A DNA stretch of 38,713 nt, taken from positions 1-38,713 of the forward strand of contig JAMOPC010000361.1 of the NCBI GenBank assembly GCA_027064845.1, read 5' to 3'. Under the pieces are notes generated by a model, which saw nothing but the letters and a program-made list of their open reading frames with translations, made no database searches and was not told the origin of the DNA. Both the position numbers and the translations under genes were made by a program. This DNA comes from Desulfurococcales archaeon (GTDB taxonomy: Archaea > Thermoproteota > Thermoprotei_A > Sulfolobales > Desulfurococcaceae). Of this stretch, positions 20,597 through 31,481 are shown piece by piece; within the stretch, counting starts at the first letter, position 1; each line of letters opens with the position of its first letter.

Positions 20597-21950
20597 TTCT
20601 GAAGAGAAAAATAGTATGTACATAGTATATTTCCTAATAATTTTACTATTAATTAGTTCTACGAATACCTATGTGTACGCGGATGATAAATATAAAGCAC
20701 TATCTTATCCCATAGCAATTGGATACATGGGAAATAATAGATTCATTCTATACAGTAATAATACTATATACAAAATCCTAGATGATGGAAGTCAAGAATT
20801 TTTAATCAGCATTCCTGCTTCAATAAACATATCAAGTTATACAATACATGAATTCACAATAGTTAATAATAACATCTGCTTCTTCCTCTATAAAAACATA
20901 AACAAAACCGCTGGATATACTCGGATACTTGTATGGGATACAACAAGTAAAAAAATAATATTTAATAAAACCTTCGTATTTAGCCTAATAAATAAAACAG
21001 CAGTACGGGGTAACTTAGCAACTATAGCAGCCATGACGAATAAAGGGCTTGCAGTAATAATTTCTAATACAACATCAACATATATACTCGTATACAAGAG
21101 AATAAATAATACGTTTAAATTATTTAGAACATATGATAAAACATATTCTTACACACTATATATTTACAACAACACAATCCTAGGGATAATCCCATACATA
21201 GGCACCTATTATAACAGAACAGTTCTAATACCCCATCTAGTAGACTTATTTACAAACACATCAATATTCGAGATACCATCACTAATACCCGTAATACCAT
21301 TCGGCACCCCAATAGTTCAAATATACAAAAACATGACATCTTGGATCATACACGTTACAGTAATCAATAAATTAGCCCATAGAATAGAATACTATATAAC
21401 AAAACCTAAAAGCTACGAATTAAAAGACGCATCAAAAGCATCATTCTCACCAATCCTAGACTGTGCAGTCTTCGAAACACAGAACGGAGCAATTATACTA
21501 TTACCTGACGGAACCAAGTACTTCCTGAACAAATACCTACCTGTCTTACCCCGAGAAGTCTTCATGCTAATAGACCCGCCAAATGGCATAATAGACGTCG
21601 ACCAGAACAATCATAGAATGCTCTTAAAATATAACAAGGGAAACATCACCGAGATATTCCTACTAGAAAACAATAAACTACACAAAATATACGAACTACC
21701 AGCAAAATACTCATATAAATCAAACGGATTCTATGGTACAATAAAAGGAAACTACGCCTTCCTAATAGATCCAGAAAAGCACAAACTAATAAAAATCAAT
21801 CTTGAAGAAGTATTAAAATCAATCAATAAAGGCGACGATATTAAGGTTGAAAACAATTTCCGCGTCTACTTATTAATAGCAGTTTTTATAATTAGTGTTC
21901 TCATAGTTATTTTACTTATCAAATATAGATATAAGTTAAAGCCAAAATGA
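20589..21950 (+). CDS. Membrane-anchored extracytoplasmic beta-propeller-like protein
   Basis: Overlaps upstream ORF by 8 nt; signal peptide, repeated beta blade-like segments, C-terminal TM 'VYLLIAVFIISVLIVILLIKYRYKLKPK'. Confidence 0.55.
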   Translation: MSNSEEKNSMYIVYFLIILLLISSTNTYVYADDKYKALSYPIAIGYMGNNRFILYSNNTIYKILDDGSQEFLISIPASINISSYTIHEFTIVNNNICFFLYKNINKTAGYTRILVWDTTSKKIIFNKTFVFSLINKTAVRGNLATIAAMTNKGLAVIISNTTSTYILVYKRINNTFKLFRTYDKTYSYTLYIYNNTILGIIPYIGTYYNRTVLIPHLVDLFTNTSIFEIPSLIPVIPFGTPIVQIYKNMTSWIIHVTVINKLAHRIEYYITKPKSYELKDASKASFSPILDCAVFETQNGAIILLPDGTKYFLNKYLPVLPREVFMLIDPPNGIIDVDQNNHRMLLKYNKGNITEIFLLENNKLHKIYELPAKYSYKSNGFYGTIKGNYAFLIDPEKHKLIKINLEEVLKSINKGDDIKVENNFRVYLLIAVFIISVLIVILLIKYRYKLKPK

Positions 21951-22029
21951 AATAATGATACATGAAAATTATAGTGATTTATACAGAAAATTGTCAAATA
22001 CGTAGATGTTTAGAACATAGGGAGATAAT

Positions 22030-24411
22030 ATGAACAAATATATCCCCAAATTAGAGAAAAACTTTAACAAAACAACTAAGATCTTAAAAGACCATATTTA
22101 TCCAATACTATTTTTTGCACTATTAAACCTAAGAATAATAACCTGGTTCCAACCTGGTCACGTAGTATTTTCAGGAGATTTTAGACCATTTCTTACGTGG
22201 GAGGCATTCATCAATAAAATCAATGGAGTATGGACCGAAGTGGACTTTGGCACACCTTCTTTCTATTTTACTCGAAAATATAGTATTTTTGAACTTTTTT
22301 CTATGATAGCATATCGCATATTTGGGGATTTGACAATATCACAAATTATTGCTACATACGTACTATATATGATTTTTTCTATTGTAGGATACTTTTTGTA
22401 TTATTTGCTGACGCAAAATAAGTTAATCTCGTTTGTATCAGCTTTCTTTCTCACAACAAATCCTTTACTTATAAATGATAGAGAAATTACAGCTTTAGGT
22501 TTTGTAAATTATTATTTTGTACCGACTATAATAATATTATTATTATATGTTTATTCTTTAGAAAAGAGTAATTTATTTTATGCATTTAGTGCCGGTCTAT
22601 TGGTTTTTTTAGCAACTTCAGCCTTTCCAAATCCTAAAACATTAATTTTTGTTATCACTCTAGTTATCTATATAACATTATTCCTTTTATTTAAAAAGAA
22701 ATATATAATCATAAACGTAAAGAAAAACAGTAATAAAACTATTAATATTTCATTTGTTCTGGATAGTCTCAGTATAAAACGTGTCTTAATTCATCTCTTT
22801 CTTTTTGTTGTAGGATTTTTAATTGATCTAGTACCTATTCTACATTTATATATGAGTGAACAAAAACTTATTCTAAGGACGCTTAAATGGTATCAGAATA
22901 CAAGTCCAACTTTTATAAGAAAAATAAACCCTATTGAATTCCTAAGGTTCATTTTTAGATGGTCATTCTTTAGTGGGGCATTTGGTCGTCCGTATGTTCC
23001 ATATAGGGATTTATACGTTGATAACTTATTTTTTAAACTCCTCATGTATGTTCCGTTTGTCGTGATATTAATAACAGTTATTTATTCGCTGAAATATAGG
23101 AAATATAGATTATACACGGTGTTTTCTTTTATACCATATGCATTAAGTATTCTTACGTCTTATTCCATAGTATGCAATGATTTAACATTCATGGTATTTT
23201 CTAAAAGCGCTATATTAAGATCATTAATAGAACCCGTATATTTATCCTTTTATACTGTTTTATTTGCAGCACTTATATTTGGCATATGTTTACAAATATT
23301 AAACGAAATAATAAGAAAGATTTTTAATGATATACATAAGCAGAATATTCTATCGGCATCTCTATTATTTATGTTCTTAATTCTATTTTCTGCTATAAGC
23401 TATCCATTATTTTCGGGAGATATCACTAGAAACTGGTTAGATCCAAATGTTAAAGGATATTATTTACCTATAGAAATCTATAAGGATATTAATAGAAAGA
23501 TTTCGAATGATTACTGGGTTCTCTTATTGCCTCATAGATATACGTATGTGTATTATAATGAAACTAACGAGTTATGGGGTTCAGGTAATCCTTATCCCAA
23601 GATTTTTGGTTTTCCATATATATCTGGTCTGGGTACCGAATATATTAGATCCTCGAGCGATGACGTCGTAGAATATATTTATTCACTATTTCATGATAAT
23701 CACTATGGTTCTCAAGATATTATAAAACTTTTCGGCCTGTTGGGAATAAGATATGTTCTTATTGAAAAGAACATTATATTTGGAGCAAGGGATAGCTACG
23801 ATATTTATTTAAATAAATTACTTAGTTCGAGTAATGTTGAAATTCTTTCAAATTATTCTAATAGAGTATTATTGTCCTTAAATATATCGAATAAAATAAT
23901 CTATATTGCGAAAAAATACTCCTTTTATCAAAATTATACGGATTTAGTCGAAGACGTTAAGAATATTAAATACATTAATGACCTAAAGGGCTATGTCTTC
24001 ATAGACAAGTCGTATAAATACATCTATGATCTTTTAGATAGATATCCCAATATAATAGGCGAAGGAAAATTAATTAATGTGAACAAATATTCCCCTTCCC
24101 ATATTATGGTTGAAGTTTCTAGTGATAAATACTTCATACTAGTGTTGCAGGAAAGTTATGATGATAATTGGGTTGTTTATATTAATGGAAAAAAACTTGA
24201 TCCAAGGCTTCATTTTAAGGTTAATGGATACGGTAATGGATGGTTGATACCTGTTAAGGGTTTTGCTAAGATTGACATAGTTTATTTACCGAGTAGGATC
24301 GATATTATATATACTTTTTATCCCTTCCTTTTCATAATTGCAATGATCGTTTATTATGTGTTGAATAAAGGCTTTCATAATCCTAGATTTAATTTTAGGA
24401 AGCGAGTTTAA
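22030..24411 (+). CDS. Large multi-TM protein with soluble C-terminal domain; GT-C/YfhO-like candidate glycosyltransferase
   Basis: Many TM segments; 'GDFRPFLTWEAFIN'; C-terminal 'YFILVLQESYDDNWVVYINGK' segment typical of YfhO-like proteins; adjacent to flippase and GT2. Confidence 0.55.
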   Translation: MNKYIPKLEKNFNKTTKILKDHIYPILFFALLNLRIITWFQPGHVVFSGDFRPFLTWEAFINKINGVWTEVDFGTPSFYFTRKYSIFELFSMIAYRIFGDLTISQIIATYVLYMIFSIVGYFLYYLLTQNKLISFVSAFFLTTNPLLINDREITALGFVNYYFVPTIIILLLYVYSLEKSNLFYAFSAGLLVFLATSAFPNPKTLIFVITLVIYITLFLLFKKKYIIINVKKNSNKTINISFVLDSLSIKRVLIHLFLFVVGFLIDLVPILHLYMSEQKLILRTLKWYQNTSPTFIRKINPIEFLRFIFRWSFFSGAFGRPYVPYRDLYVDNLFFKLLMYVPFVVILITVIYSLKYRKYRLYTVFSFIPYALSILTSYSIVCNDLTFMVFSKSAILRSLIEPVYLSFYTVLFAALIFGICLQILNEIIRKIFNDIHKQNILSASLLFMFLILFSAISYPLFSGDITRNWLDPNVKGYYLPIEIYKDINRKISNDYWVLLLPHRYTYVYYNETNELWGSGNPYPKIFGFPYISGLGTEYIRSSSDDVVEYIYSLFHDNHYGSQDIIKLFGLLGIRYVLIEKNIIFGARDSYDIYLNKLLSSSNVEILSNYSNRVLLSLNISNKIIYIAKKYSFYQNYTDLVEDVKNIKYINDLKGYVFIDKSYKYIYDLLDRYPNIIGEGKLINVNKYSPSHIMVEVSSDKYFILVLQESYDDNWVVYINGKKLDPRLHFKVNGYGNGWLIPVKGFAKIDIVYLPSRIDIIYTFYPFLFIIAMIVYYVLNKGFHNPRFNFRKRV

Positions 24412-24490
24412 CGTTCTCTATTTAAATATTTCTTGGTTATTTTTATTTTAGACAGCACAGGATACTTTTTGATCGAAAAGGTGTAATGTT

Positions 24491-25885
24491 ATGAGTCGCG
24501 TTTTCGGAAAAGTACTGGCTGGTGGGACATGGTTATTTTTAGCAGGATTAGTTTTTAACTTGTTTAATTTTATTTATTGGTTTTTAATTACTAGGATTGC
24601 TGGGGTTAGTATAATAGGTTTAGCATCCACGGTATATAGTTCTGCTATTATAGCTAGTACGATTGTTTCTTCGGGTTTAGATATAGCTGTTATGAGAGAA
24701 GTATCATCGTATGGATTGTTTTTAATTAAGAGGATTTTTCCCTCAATATTGATTATTTCAATGGTTTCTTTTGTTTTGTCTTATATGCTTACATTAATAG
24801 TAGGATTTGATACTGGAGTAGCAGTTATTTCTGGTATATTGGCTTTTCTCAATGTAATTAGTGTTATTTTATTAGCAGCATTAATAGGTTCTACCATGTT
24901 TAAACATTATTTTATAGCTTTAACAACTTCCTCTGTGTTAAAGCTTTTGGTAGGAATTTTCCTTATTCTTTTTGGGTTTGGCTTGTATTCGTTATTGTTT
25001 GGATTTATGGCTTATCTGTTAGCATCAATAGTGCTTTCGATCTATTCTATATATAGTACTACTCGAAAGAATATTATAGATATACAGCCAAATGAGGCCT
25101 CTATCAATTATAATATCTTTTCCTTCTTCAAGATTGGTTATTCAAATTATTTCTTTACAATAACCAATCAGATCCTAACTTATATATTCACCTATACATT
25201 CATGTTTATAGTTAGGAAAGCAATAGATACAGGAACACTTTATATTTCAATAATGATTATTACAGTTATTTCAATGTTTCCTCAAGCGTTATTAAATGCA
25301 TCTTTACCTATCAGTATCAGAGAAAAAACAGATGAAATATCTAGTAGTTTAAGACTCGGAATAGCGATTTCAGGATTTTTATGCATTTCATTATTACCAG
25401 TCTCAACAGATGTACTTGCAATTTTAAACCAAAACCTAACATATGGAGAGGAAACGCTAAATATATTAATCCTATCAGTGCCATTTATGGTCGGCCTAAC
25501 AACCTACTTAATGAAGTGGAATAAAGAGCTCAAGATAAAAAATATCATAATAGTGGGTTTTACAAGACTACTTACTCTGCTAGTCTTATTAGTATTTCTC
25601 GCCTCTCACCAAGGCATCATTGGTGCTGCCCTATCGTATCTCGTATCGAACATTATATCATATTTTGTAGCCTACATGGTTGATAAAAAATATCTAAAAG
25701 CAATTATATTTACATCAATATTTTTAATGATCGAGTATCTTATGAATCACGTCATATCATTAAAAATGCTTATACCGATTATTATAGCCATATACGCATT
25801 ATTGATCTTTAGATTAAAAATTATTAACATAGCCGAAGCAAAATTGTTCAAAAATATAGTAAAGGAAATAATTAAAAACTTATAA
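24491..25885 (+). CDS. Polysaccharide biosynthesis protein / lipid-linked glycan flippase (Wzx/MOP-like)
   Basis: About 12-14 TM segments; N-terminal 'GGTWLFLAGLVFNLFNFIYWFLITRIAGVSIIGLAS' typical of MOP flippases; between glycan genes. Confidence 0.75.
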   Translation: MSRVFGKVLAGGTWLFLAGLVFNLFNFIYWFLITRIAGVSIIGLASTVYSSAIIASTIVSSGLDIAVMREVSSYGLFLIKRIFPSILIISMVSFVLSYMLTLIVGFDTGVAVISGILAFLNVISVILLAALIGSTMFKHYFIALTTSSVLKLLVGIFLILFGFGLYSLLFGFMAYLLASIVLSIYSIYSTTRKNIIDIQPNEASINYNIFSFFKIGYSNYFFTITNQILTYIFTYTFMFIVRKAIDTGTLYISIMIITVISMFPQALLNASLPISIREKTDEISSSLRLGIAISGFLCISLLPVSTDVLAILNQNLTYGEETLNILILSVPFMVGLTTYLMKWNKELKIKNIIIVGFTRLLTLLVLLVFLASHQGIIGAALSYLVSNIISYFVAYMVDKKYLKAIIFTSIFLMIEYLMNHVISLKMLIPIIIAIYALLIFRLKIINIAEAKLFKNIVKEIIKNL

Positions 25886-25968
25886 AACTGAGATCATAAT
25901 CATTTTAGTTAATCATGATTAAAAACAATAAATAACCAATTATCGATTTATATGAAAACAAAAACAGT

Positions 25969-26817
25969 TTGCGGGACATGGAATTGAACGACGAGAGGGC
26001 TCTGGTATCTATTATTATACCGACATATAATTCTGCAAAAACCTTACCTAGATGTTTAGAATCTATCAAGAAACAAAGCTATAAAAATATAGAAATAATC
26101 ATTGTTGATAATTTTAGTAATGATAATACTGTGGAAATCGCTAAACGTTATGATGCAAGGGTTGTACAAGTAAAGAGTGAGAGGACTAAGGCTAAAAACA
26201 TAGGTCTAAGACTGGCTAATGGTAAGTATGTATTGTTTATTGATGCAGATATGGAATTAACCCCTCGAGTAATTGAAGAATGTGTACAAGTAATTAACAC
26301 TAGTTCTAAAATAGCCGGAATAATAATTCCGGAAAGAAGTGTTGGGAATAATTATTGGTCTAAAGTAAGGGACTACGAGAGAAGTTTCTATATAGGCACA
26401 CCCATAGAGTCACCAAGATTCTTTCTAAGAGAAATAGCACTAAAAGTAGGAGGATATGATGAAGACTTAATTTTTTACGAAGAGGCTACTTTACCATACA
26501 AGATAGAACAATTAGGATATTATACAAGAGCTAGAATCAAGTCTTATATTATTCATCATGAGGAAGACTTTGAATTAGCAAAATGGATCAGGAAGAAGTT
26601 TTATTACGGTAAAACATTAAAAAATTACTGTAACAAATATAAAAACAAGTATGAGTTTTATGTATCTTTTCAAGTAAAGCCTTCCTATAGGCTTGCTTTA
26701 TTTATTAGAAATAAAAGATTTTGGACAAACTTAAATTACTCATTAGGTCTAATATATCTAAAATTCTTAGAATTTATCTCGATAAAACTAGGAGAGCTAT
26801 CTAGCGTAAATCTATGA
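25969..26817 (+). CDS. Glycosyltransferase family 2
   Basis: 'VSIIIPTYNSAKTLPRCLESIKKQSYKNIEIIIVDNFSNDNT' and 'VLFIDADMEL' (GT-A, DxD). First listed ATG at 25969; alternative ATG 25978. Confidence 0.92.
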   Translation: MRDMELNDERALVSIIIPTYNSAKTLPRCLESIKKQSYKNIEIIIVDNFSNDNTVEIAKRYDARVVQVKSERTKAKNIGLRLANGKYVLFIDADMELTPRVIEECVQVINTSSKIAGIIIPERSVGNNYWSKVRDYERSFYIGTPIESPRFFLREIALKVGGYDEDLIFYEEATLPYKIEQLGYYTRARIKSYIIHHEEDFELAKWIRKKFYYGKTLKNYCNKYKNKYEFYVSFQVKPSYRLALFIRNKRFWTNLNYSLGLIYLKFLEFISIKLGELSSVNL

Positions 26818-26831
26818 TTTAGTTAAATACT

Positions 26832-28565
26832 CTATGGAGAAAAATTTGGGATAATACTTAGTAGCTTCCACAATCCTATTCCAACTATTGAGATCATGAA
26901 TAAGAATCTATGAGTAGGTTTTAGTTTCCTTAACCCCTCTCCAGCTAATACATTTATTGGCGTATTTAAAAATATCCTATAAGTCAATATATTCCAGGGA
27001 AATATAGCTAGCATATATGAAAGTATTATGCTTAGACCAAATAAGCTCATTATTTTGTCACATATCCCAAATATGCTTAGGAAATAATAGAGTGGATTAT
27101 TTAATGTACCACCAGTATATACTACGAAGAACCAATTAATGCTACTAATAAAAGATCCACTTAATGAGGCATTCTTTATTACATTTTCATTAATGATTGC
27201 TCTATCTATTAGGGCATGCTTGGATAGGAAAAGAATAAACTCAATGATTAGAAATAATGAAAAATACTTTATATGACACCCGATTTCAATACCGCGATAC
27301 TTTTGCTTAAATAACCTTATAATGACATAAATGCTAAATATAATGAAGTATTGTAGCCATGTCCATTCATGTACAAACATGGTAAGAGCATATAATAAGA
27401 TGCCTATCAAAAATTTTTTCGTATCATTATTAGTAATGTAAGGCAACGATATATAAGTTAAAGATATTGCTAATAGATTTGCTTGAAATCCGCCATAAAT
27501 AAATGTAAGAAAGATAGGTGAAAATGGTGTTAATAACAATGCATATTTAGCTGTCTCTTTATTAAACCATTTTGATGCAAGAAAATAAATTGAGTACGAA
27601 TATAGTATTAGCAAAGGTATATTGTGGTAAATGGCAATAATCTTAGGGTCAAGCTTAGTTATGTACCAGACTATGTATAGTATGGCTAAAAATAATGGTC
27701 TGTCACTATGAAGGTAAAATACATTGAAGTTCCCATAAATTAGCTGGTTAAGCCATTTATAATAGTATATCCAGTCAGTATTAATAGGATATTGATTAGG
27801 ATTAATTGACGGAAAATACGGGATCAAAACTACTATAGAACATATTAACAACCCGAGAGCAACAAATAAGGTGTTGTCTTTATATTTTCTAGTGTCTGGC
27901 TTATTAGTTACATTTTCGTTGCTACAAAATGAATAAATATTTTTGAGAAATTTGAAAAGTGATGTTTTTATATTAAAAGGCTTTACTTTACTTATAATTA
28001 TCGAAACTGCTATTATGAAAGCGGTAAATATGAAGATATAATTTAAACCCCAACCAAGATACCATAATACGATATTTGCATAAATAGGGGAATTTATTTT
28101 CATTACAGTGAATCCCAAGATCCTTAATAGTAAATAAATTATTTTCTGAATTTCTAATACTGCGAGCCCGCAAAGAATCGAATACATGAATTCTATTGGA
28201 TTTTTTAAGTAAAGGAAATAAATTAGTATGATAGCGAATAAATACAGTAGTAGTGAAAATACATAGTTATTAATACTTATTGAGTATATAATGCATACCA
28301 ATAAAGGTAAAAGAGTTAAGCTTGTTCTCTGTTTTGTTTTTAATAAAATAATCATGATCGATGAGAACAATAGACATAATAATAATATATGATCGTATAG
28401 CATTGAGCCTGTAAAAGTAAAAATATCCTTACTGTAAACTGTTACTCTACTAGTAGTAAAGGCTATTTCTACTCCGAAGATATAAGCAAGATCCATTAAA
28501 ATAATAATAGTTGCCAATCCGTATACAGAGTATATTAGGTGTTTGATAACTCTGTCGGGATTCAT
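26832..28565 (-). CDS. Multi-TM GT-C-like membrane protein
   Basis: Numerous TM helices; extracytoplasmic 'NTDWIYYYKWLNQLIYG...SDRPLFLAILYIVWYI' layout resembling GT39-like GT-C proteins. Confidence 0.5.
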   Translation of the reverse strand: MNPDRVIKHLIYSVYGLATIIILMDLAYIFGVEIAFTTSRVTVYSKDIFTFTGSMLYDHILLLCLLFSSIMIILLKTKQRTSLTLLPLLVCIIYSISINNYVFSLLLYLFAIILIYFLYLKNPIEFMYSILCGLAVLEIQKIIYLLLRILGFTVMKINSPIYANIVLWYLGWGLNYIFIFTAFIIAVSIIISKVKPFNIKTSLFKFLKNIYSFCSNENVTNKPDTRKYKDNTLFVALGLLICSIVVLIPYFPSINPNQYPINTDWIYYYKWLNQLIYGNFNVFYLHSDRPLFLAILYIVWYITKLDPKIIAIYHNIPLLILYSYSIYFLASKWFNKETAKYALLLTPFSPIFLTFIYGGFQANLLAISLTYISLPYITNNDTKKFLIGILLYALTMFVHEWTWLQYFIIFSIYVIIRLFKQKYRGIEIGCHIKYFSLFLIIEFILFLSKHALIDRAIINENVIKNASLSGSFISSINWFFVVYTGGTLNNPLYYFLSIFGICDKIMSLFGLSIILSYMLAIFPWNILTYRIFLNTPINVLAGEGLRKLKPTHRFLFMISIVGIGLWKLLSIIPNFSP

Positions 28566-28721
28566 TTATAATGTTTCACCCTCTTTCCTCTTATCATCCC
28601 TCTTATCATCTTGGAAATTTAATAAAGATAATAATTGTATTGCAATAACATTTTAATACTTAACCTCCAGAATATAATATATGATTAAATCATTTATTAG
28701 TAAAGAGAATGGGTGTGAAAT

Positions 28722-29480
28722 ATGGAAAACATGCGAGACAATATCGCAATTATTATGTTATTAGCTGTAGCTGGTGCCATGATTGGAATTACTTATGCCT
28801 TACCTTCTTCGAATATCTCGCTTCCCGTGTTTGATGTAAATGACCAATATTATTACTACTATGGGACAACGACTTCAATACCTACAACTACAACCACTAC
28901 AACAACTACACCCTCGATAACTACAACGACGAGGACCGTTACAACAACAGAAACCGTTACAATAACAAAGACACAAACAACAACAGTAACTGAAACGACA
29001 ACTGAAACAACCACTAAGACAACAACTGCTACAACTACTGCTACCTCGACCGTGACAGAGACAGAAACAACTACTTTGACCACTACGAAAACAGAGACAG
29101 CAACGGAGACACAAACAATAACAGAAACATCGACAGTGACTAAGCCAACTACAGTAACGGCCACACACACAGTCACGGAAACAACCACAAAACCTATAAC
29201 AACTACTAAGACTGAAACAACTACTGAAACAACAACATATAAGACTACAAAAATCAAGCCCGTAACTAAGACTATTACCTATACAACGACATTGGAAAAA
29301 CCAATTGAAAAAACAACTACAGTTACAGAGACAGCAAAAGAAACAGTAACAACTACTAAGACTGAAACAATTACTAAAGAGAAAACTGAGACTAATTGGC
29401 CAGCAACGGTAGGTGTCGGTATCTTAGGATTAGTGATAGGGTTATTATTAATGTACTTTATGTTGAAAAGAAGGATGTGA
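28722..29480 (+). CDS. Thr-rich mucin-like stalk protein with N-terminal signal/TM and C-terminal TM
   Basis: About 160 aa of TTT/TET/TVT low complexity; C-terminal 'NWPATVGVGILGLVIGLLLMYFMLKRRM'. Confidence 0.8.
   Translation: MENMRDNIAIIMLLAVAGAMIGITYALPSSNISLPVFDVNDQYYYYYGTTTSIPTTTTTTTTTPSITTTTRTVTTTETVTITKTQTTTVTETTTETTTKTTTATTTATSTVTETETTTLTTTKTETATETQTITETSTVTKPTTVTATHTVTETTTKPITTTKTETTTETTTYKTTKIKPVTKTITYTTTLEKPIEKTTTVTETAKETVTTTKTETITKEKTETNWPATVGVGILGLVIGLLLMYFMLKRRM
29197..29370 (+). repeat. 24-bp direct repeat (taacaactactaagactgaaacaa) within the Thr-rich region; copies at 29197-29220 and 29347-29370
   Basis: Exact repeat read directly from the sequence. Confidence 0.85.
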
Positions 29481-29591
29481 AACAAGCGGAAAATAAGATC
29501 TTTCATATAATTTATACCATATTTCTCTCAATATTTCTCTAACTTATTCATTGTAAGATAGTTCATTAAGGAACGAGAAAAGATTAAAAAT

Positions 29592-30728
29592 TTAAAAATT
29601 TTTAATCAGTGATAGGAACTCAGATGCAGTTTTTTCCCATGAAAATTGTTTAGCGTATTCGTAAGCATTTCTCCCTAAATATTTTCTCTTTTCTTCATTT
29701 TGAAGTAGATATAGTATACTATTGGCTAGTGTTTCAGCCTTTCTTGTTTTAACTAAAATACCCGTTTTCATATCTTGTATTGCATCTTTCAGTCCCGGAG
29801 CATAACAGGCTATTGTTGGCGTCATACAAGCTGCAGCTTCTAATATTGTCTGTCCCCAACCTTCTCTTATCGAAGGATAAACTAATAATTTAGACCTAGC
29901 AAGTATTCTCTTCTTTTCATGATCTGATATATTGATCTTAAATACAACTTTTTTTAAACCCAACTTTTCAGATAATCTAACTAATTGTTTAAGATATTTT
30001 GGATCAGGCCTTCCAGCAATAATAAGTTTAACACCCTTTTCCTCTTTCTCAACAAAATACCACGCCCTGAGTAAAAGATCTATGTTTTTGTATCGAGTTA
30101 TCCTACCTACATACGCGACTGCATCTTCTTTTATCTTAGAGTATTTTATACAGTCATTATAGAAATCCCAATTCAATCCATTATAGATAATTCTTATTAT
30201 ATCCTCACTATAGCCTAGGTTTATTAAATCATCTCTGGTACTTGGAGAAACTGTAACTATATATTTTATTTTTCCTTTTTTACTTGCATGAATATACATT
30301 CTGTGATATAGTTTTTCAAAAGCCCATCCAATAGGTTCTACTAATTTGTTAAAACTATATCTCCAGCAATCTTTGCATAATTGGTGTATAATCATTATAA
30401 TTGGTTCTTGTGAATAAAGTGGTGTAAAGAATGGAATGGTATTAACTTCGTCTATGACAATATCTGGTTTCCAATAATTGTTTTTAACCATATTGTATAC
30501 TTTTTTCGCCTTTAAGTATATAGTGAATCTTTCACCATATCTTAATACTAGATATCCATCTATAATTTCTTTTCGCGAGAGCTCGTTTGTTCTAGATGTT
30601 GCCAAGATTATTTCATGTCCTTGTTTTGCCAGTCTTCTTGCTATTTCATGAGTATATATCTCTGCTCCACCTGCTAATGGGTTTTTTATGCATCGCCAAT
30701 TGTACCATAGAATTCTTAGTGTCTCCAT
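29592..30728 (-). CDS. Glycosyltransferase family 4 (GT-B)
   Basis: 'NPLAGGAEIYTHEIARRLAKQGHEI' and 'LLVYPSIREGWGQTILEAAACMTPTIACYAPGLKDAI'. Confidence 0.92.
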   Translation of the reverse strand: METLRILWYNWRCIKNPLAGGAEIYTHEIARRLAKQGHEIILATSRTNELSRKEIIDGYLVLRYGERFTIYLKAKKVYNMVKNNYWKPDIVIDEVNTIPFFTPLYSQEPIIMIIHQLCKDCWRYSFNKLVEPIGWAFEKLYHRMYIHASKKGKIKYIVTVSPSTRDDLINLGYSEDIIRIIYNGLNWDFYNDCIKYSKIKEDAVAYVGRITRYKNIDLLLRAWYFVEKEEKGVKLIIAGRPDPKYLKQLVRLSEKLGLKKVVFKINISDHEKKRILARSKLLVYPSIREGWGQTILEAAACMTPTIACYAPGLKDAIQDMKTGILVKTRKAETLANSILYLLQNEEKRKYLGRNAYEYAKQFSWEKTASEFLSLIKNF

Positions 30729-30746
30729 ACTTATCAGCCAAAGGGA

Positions 30747-31481
30747 TTATTTTTGGCCATTAAGTATTTTTTGATAATACTTTATAATTCTATATCTATA
30801 AGTTATTGCAAGCAAGTCGATCATCATTCTTATGATTTCTTTTATCTTAAATCTGGACGTAAGTTTAATTTTCCATAATGCTGGAACTTCTACTATTTTA
30901 TATTTTTTCAAAGACGCTAAAACAAGTAATTCTATATCAAAAGCATACCGCTTAATGGTCATGGCCTTTGATATTTCGTCAAGTACATATCGTTTAAATG
31001 CTTTAGCTCCTGTTTGTGTATCGTTCATGTTTAAACCTAAGAAGATCTTAGCCATATAATAGAAGGATTTACTTAGAAATCTCCTTGTAGGTGATGCTAT
31101 TGTTTTTGAATCTGGATGCCATTTTGAAGTTATTACGATATCCACATCATTATTCTTAAGCATATTTACTAATAGTATGATTTGCCGGGGATCAATATCT
31201 AGGTCTCCATCGAAGAATACTATGATATCACCACAACTCCTTCTATAACCGTATAGGAGAGCGAATCCCTTCCCCATATTTTTAGGGAGTCTAAATATTT
31301 TAATGTGCTTATAGCTACTGAATTTACTTGCGTATACATAAGTATCATCATGACTTCCATCATCAACAACAATTATTTCATAATCGTTATAATGTTTCTT
31401 CATAACCTTATCCACAATATTGATCGAATACATAATGTGTTTAGACAACATATATGCTGGCATCACTACAGATACCTTCAT
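30747..31481 (-). CDS. Glycosyltransferase family 2, dolichyl-phosphate hexose synthase-like
   Basis: 'VSVVMPAYMLSKHIMYSI', 'YEIIVVDDGSHDDT', 'DIIVFFDGDLDIDP', 'NDTQTGAKAFKR'. Confidence 0.88.
   Translation of the reverse strand: MKVSVVMPAYMLSKHIMYSINIVDKVMKKHYNDYEIIVVDDGSHDDTYVYASKFSSYKHIKIFRLPKNMGKGFALLYGYRRSCGDIIVFFDGDLDIDPRQIILLVNMLKNNDVDIVITSKWHPDSKTIASPTRRFLSKSFYYMAKIFLGLNMNDTQTGAKAFKRYVLDEISKAMTIKRYAFDIELLVLASLKKYKIVEVPALWKIKLTSRFKIKEIIRMMIDLLAITYRYRIIKYYQKILNGQK

Noticed and set aside
28859-29257. Val-rich and Cys-rich minus-strand ORFs opposite the Thr-rich gene
   Set aside because: Reverse translation of Thr-codon repeats; shadow ORFs without start signals or protein-like composition.
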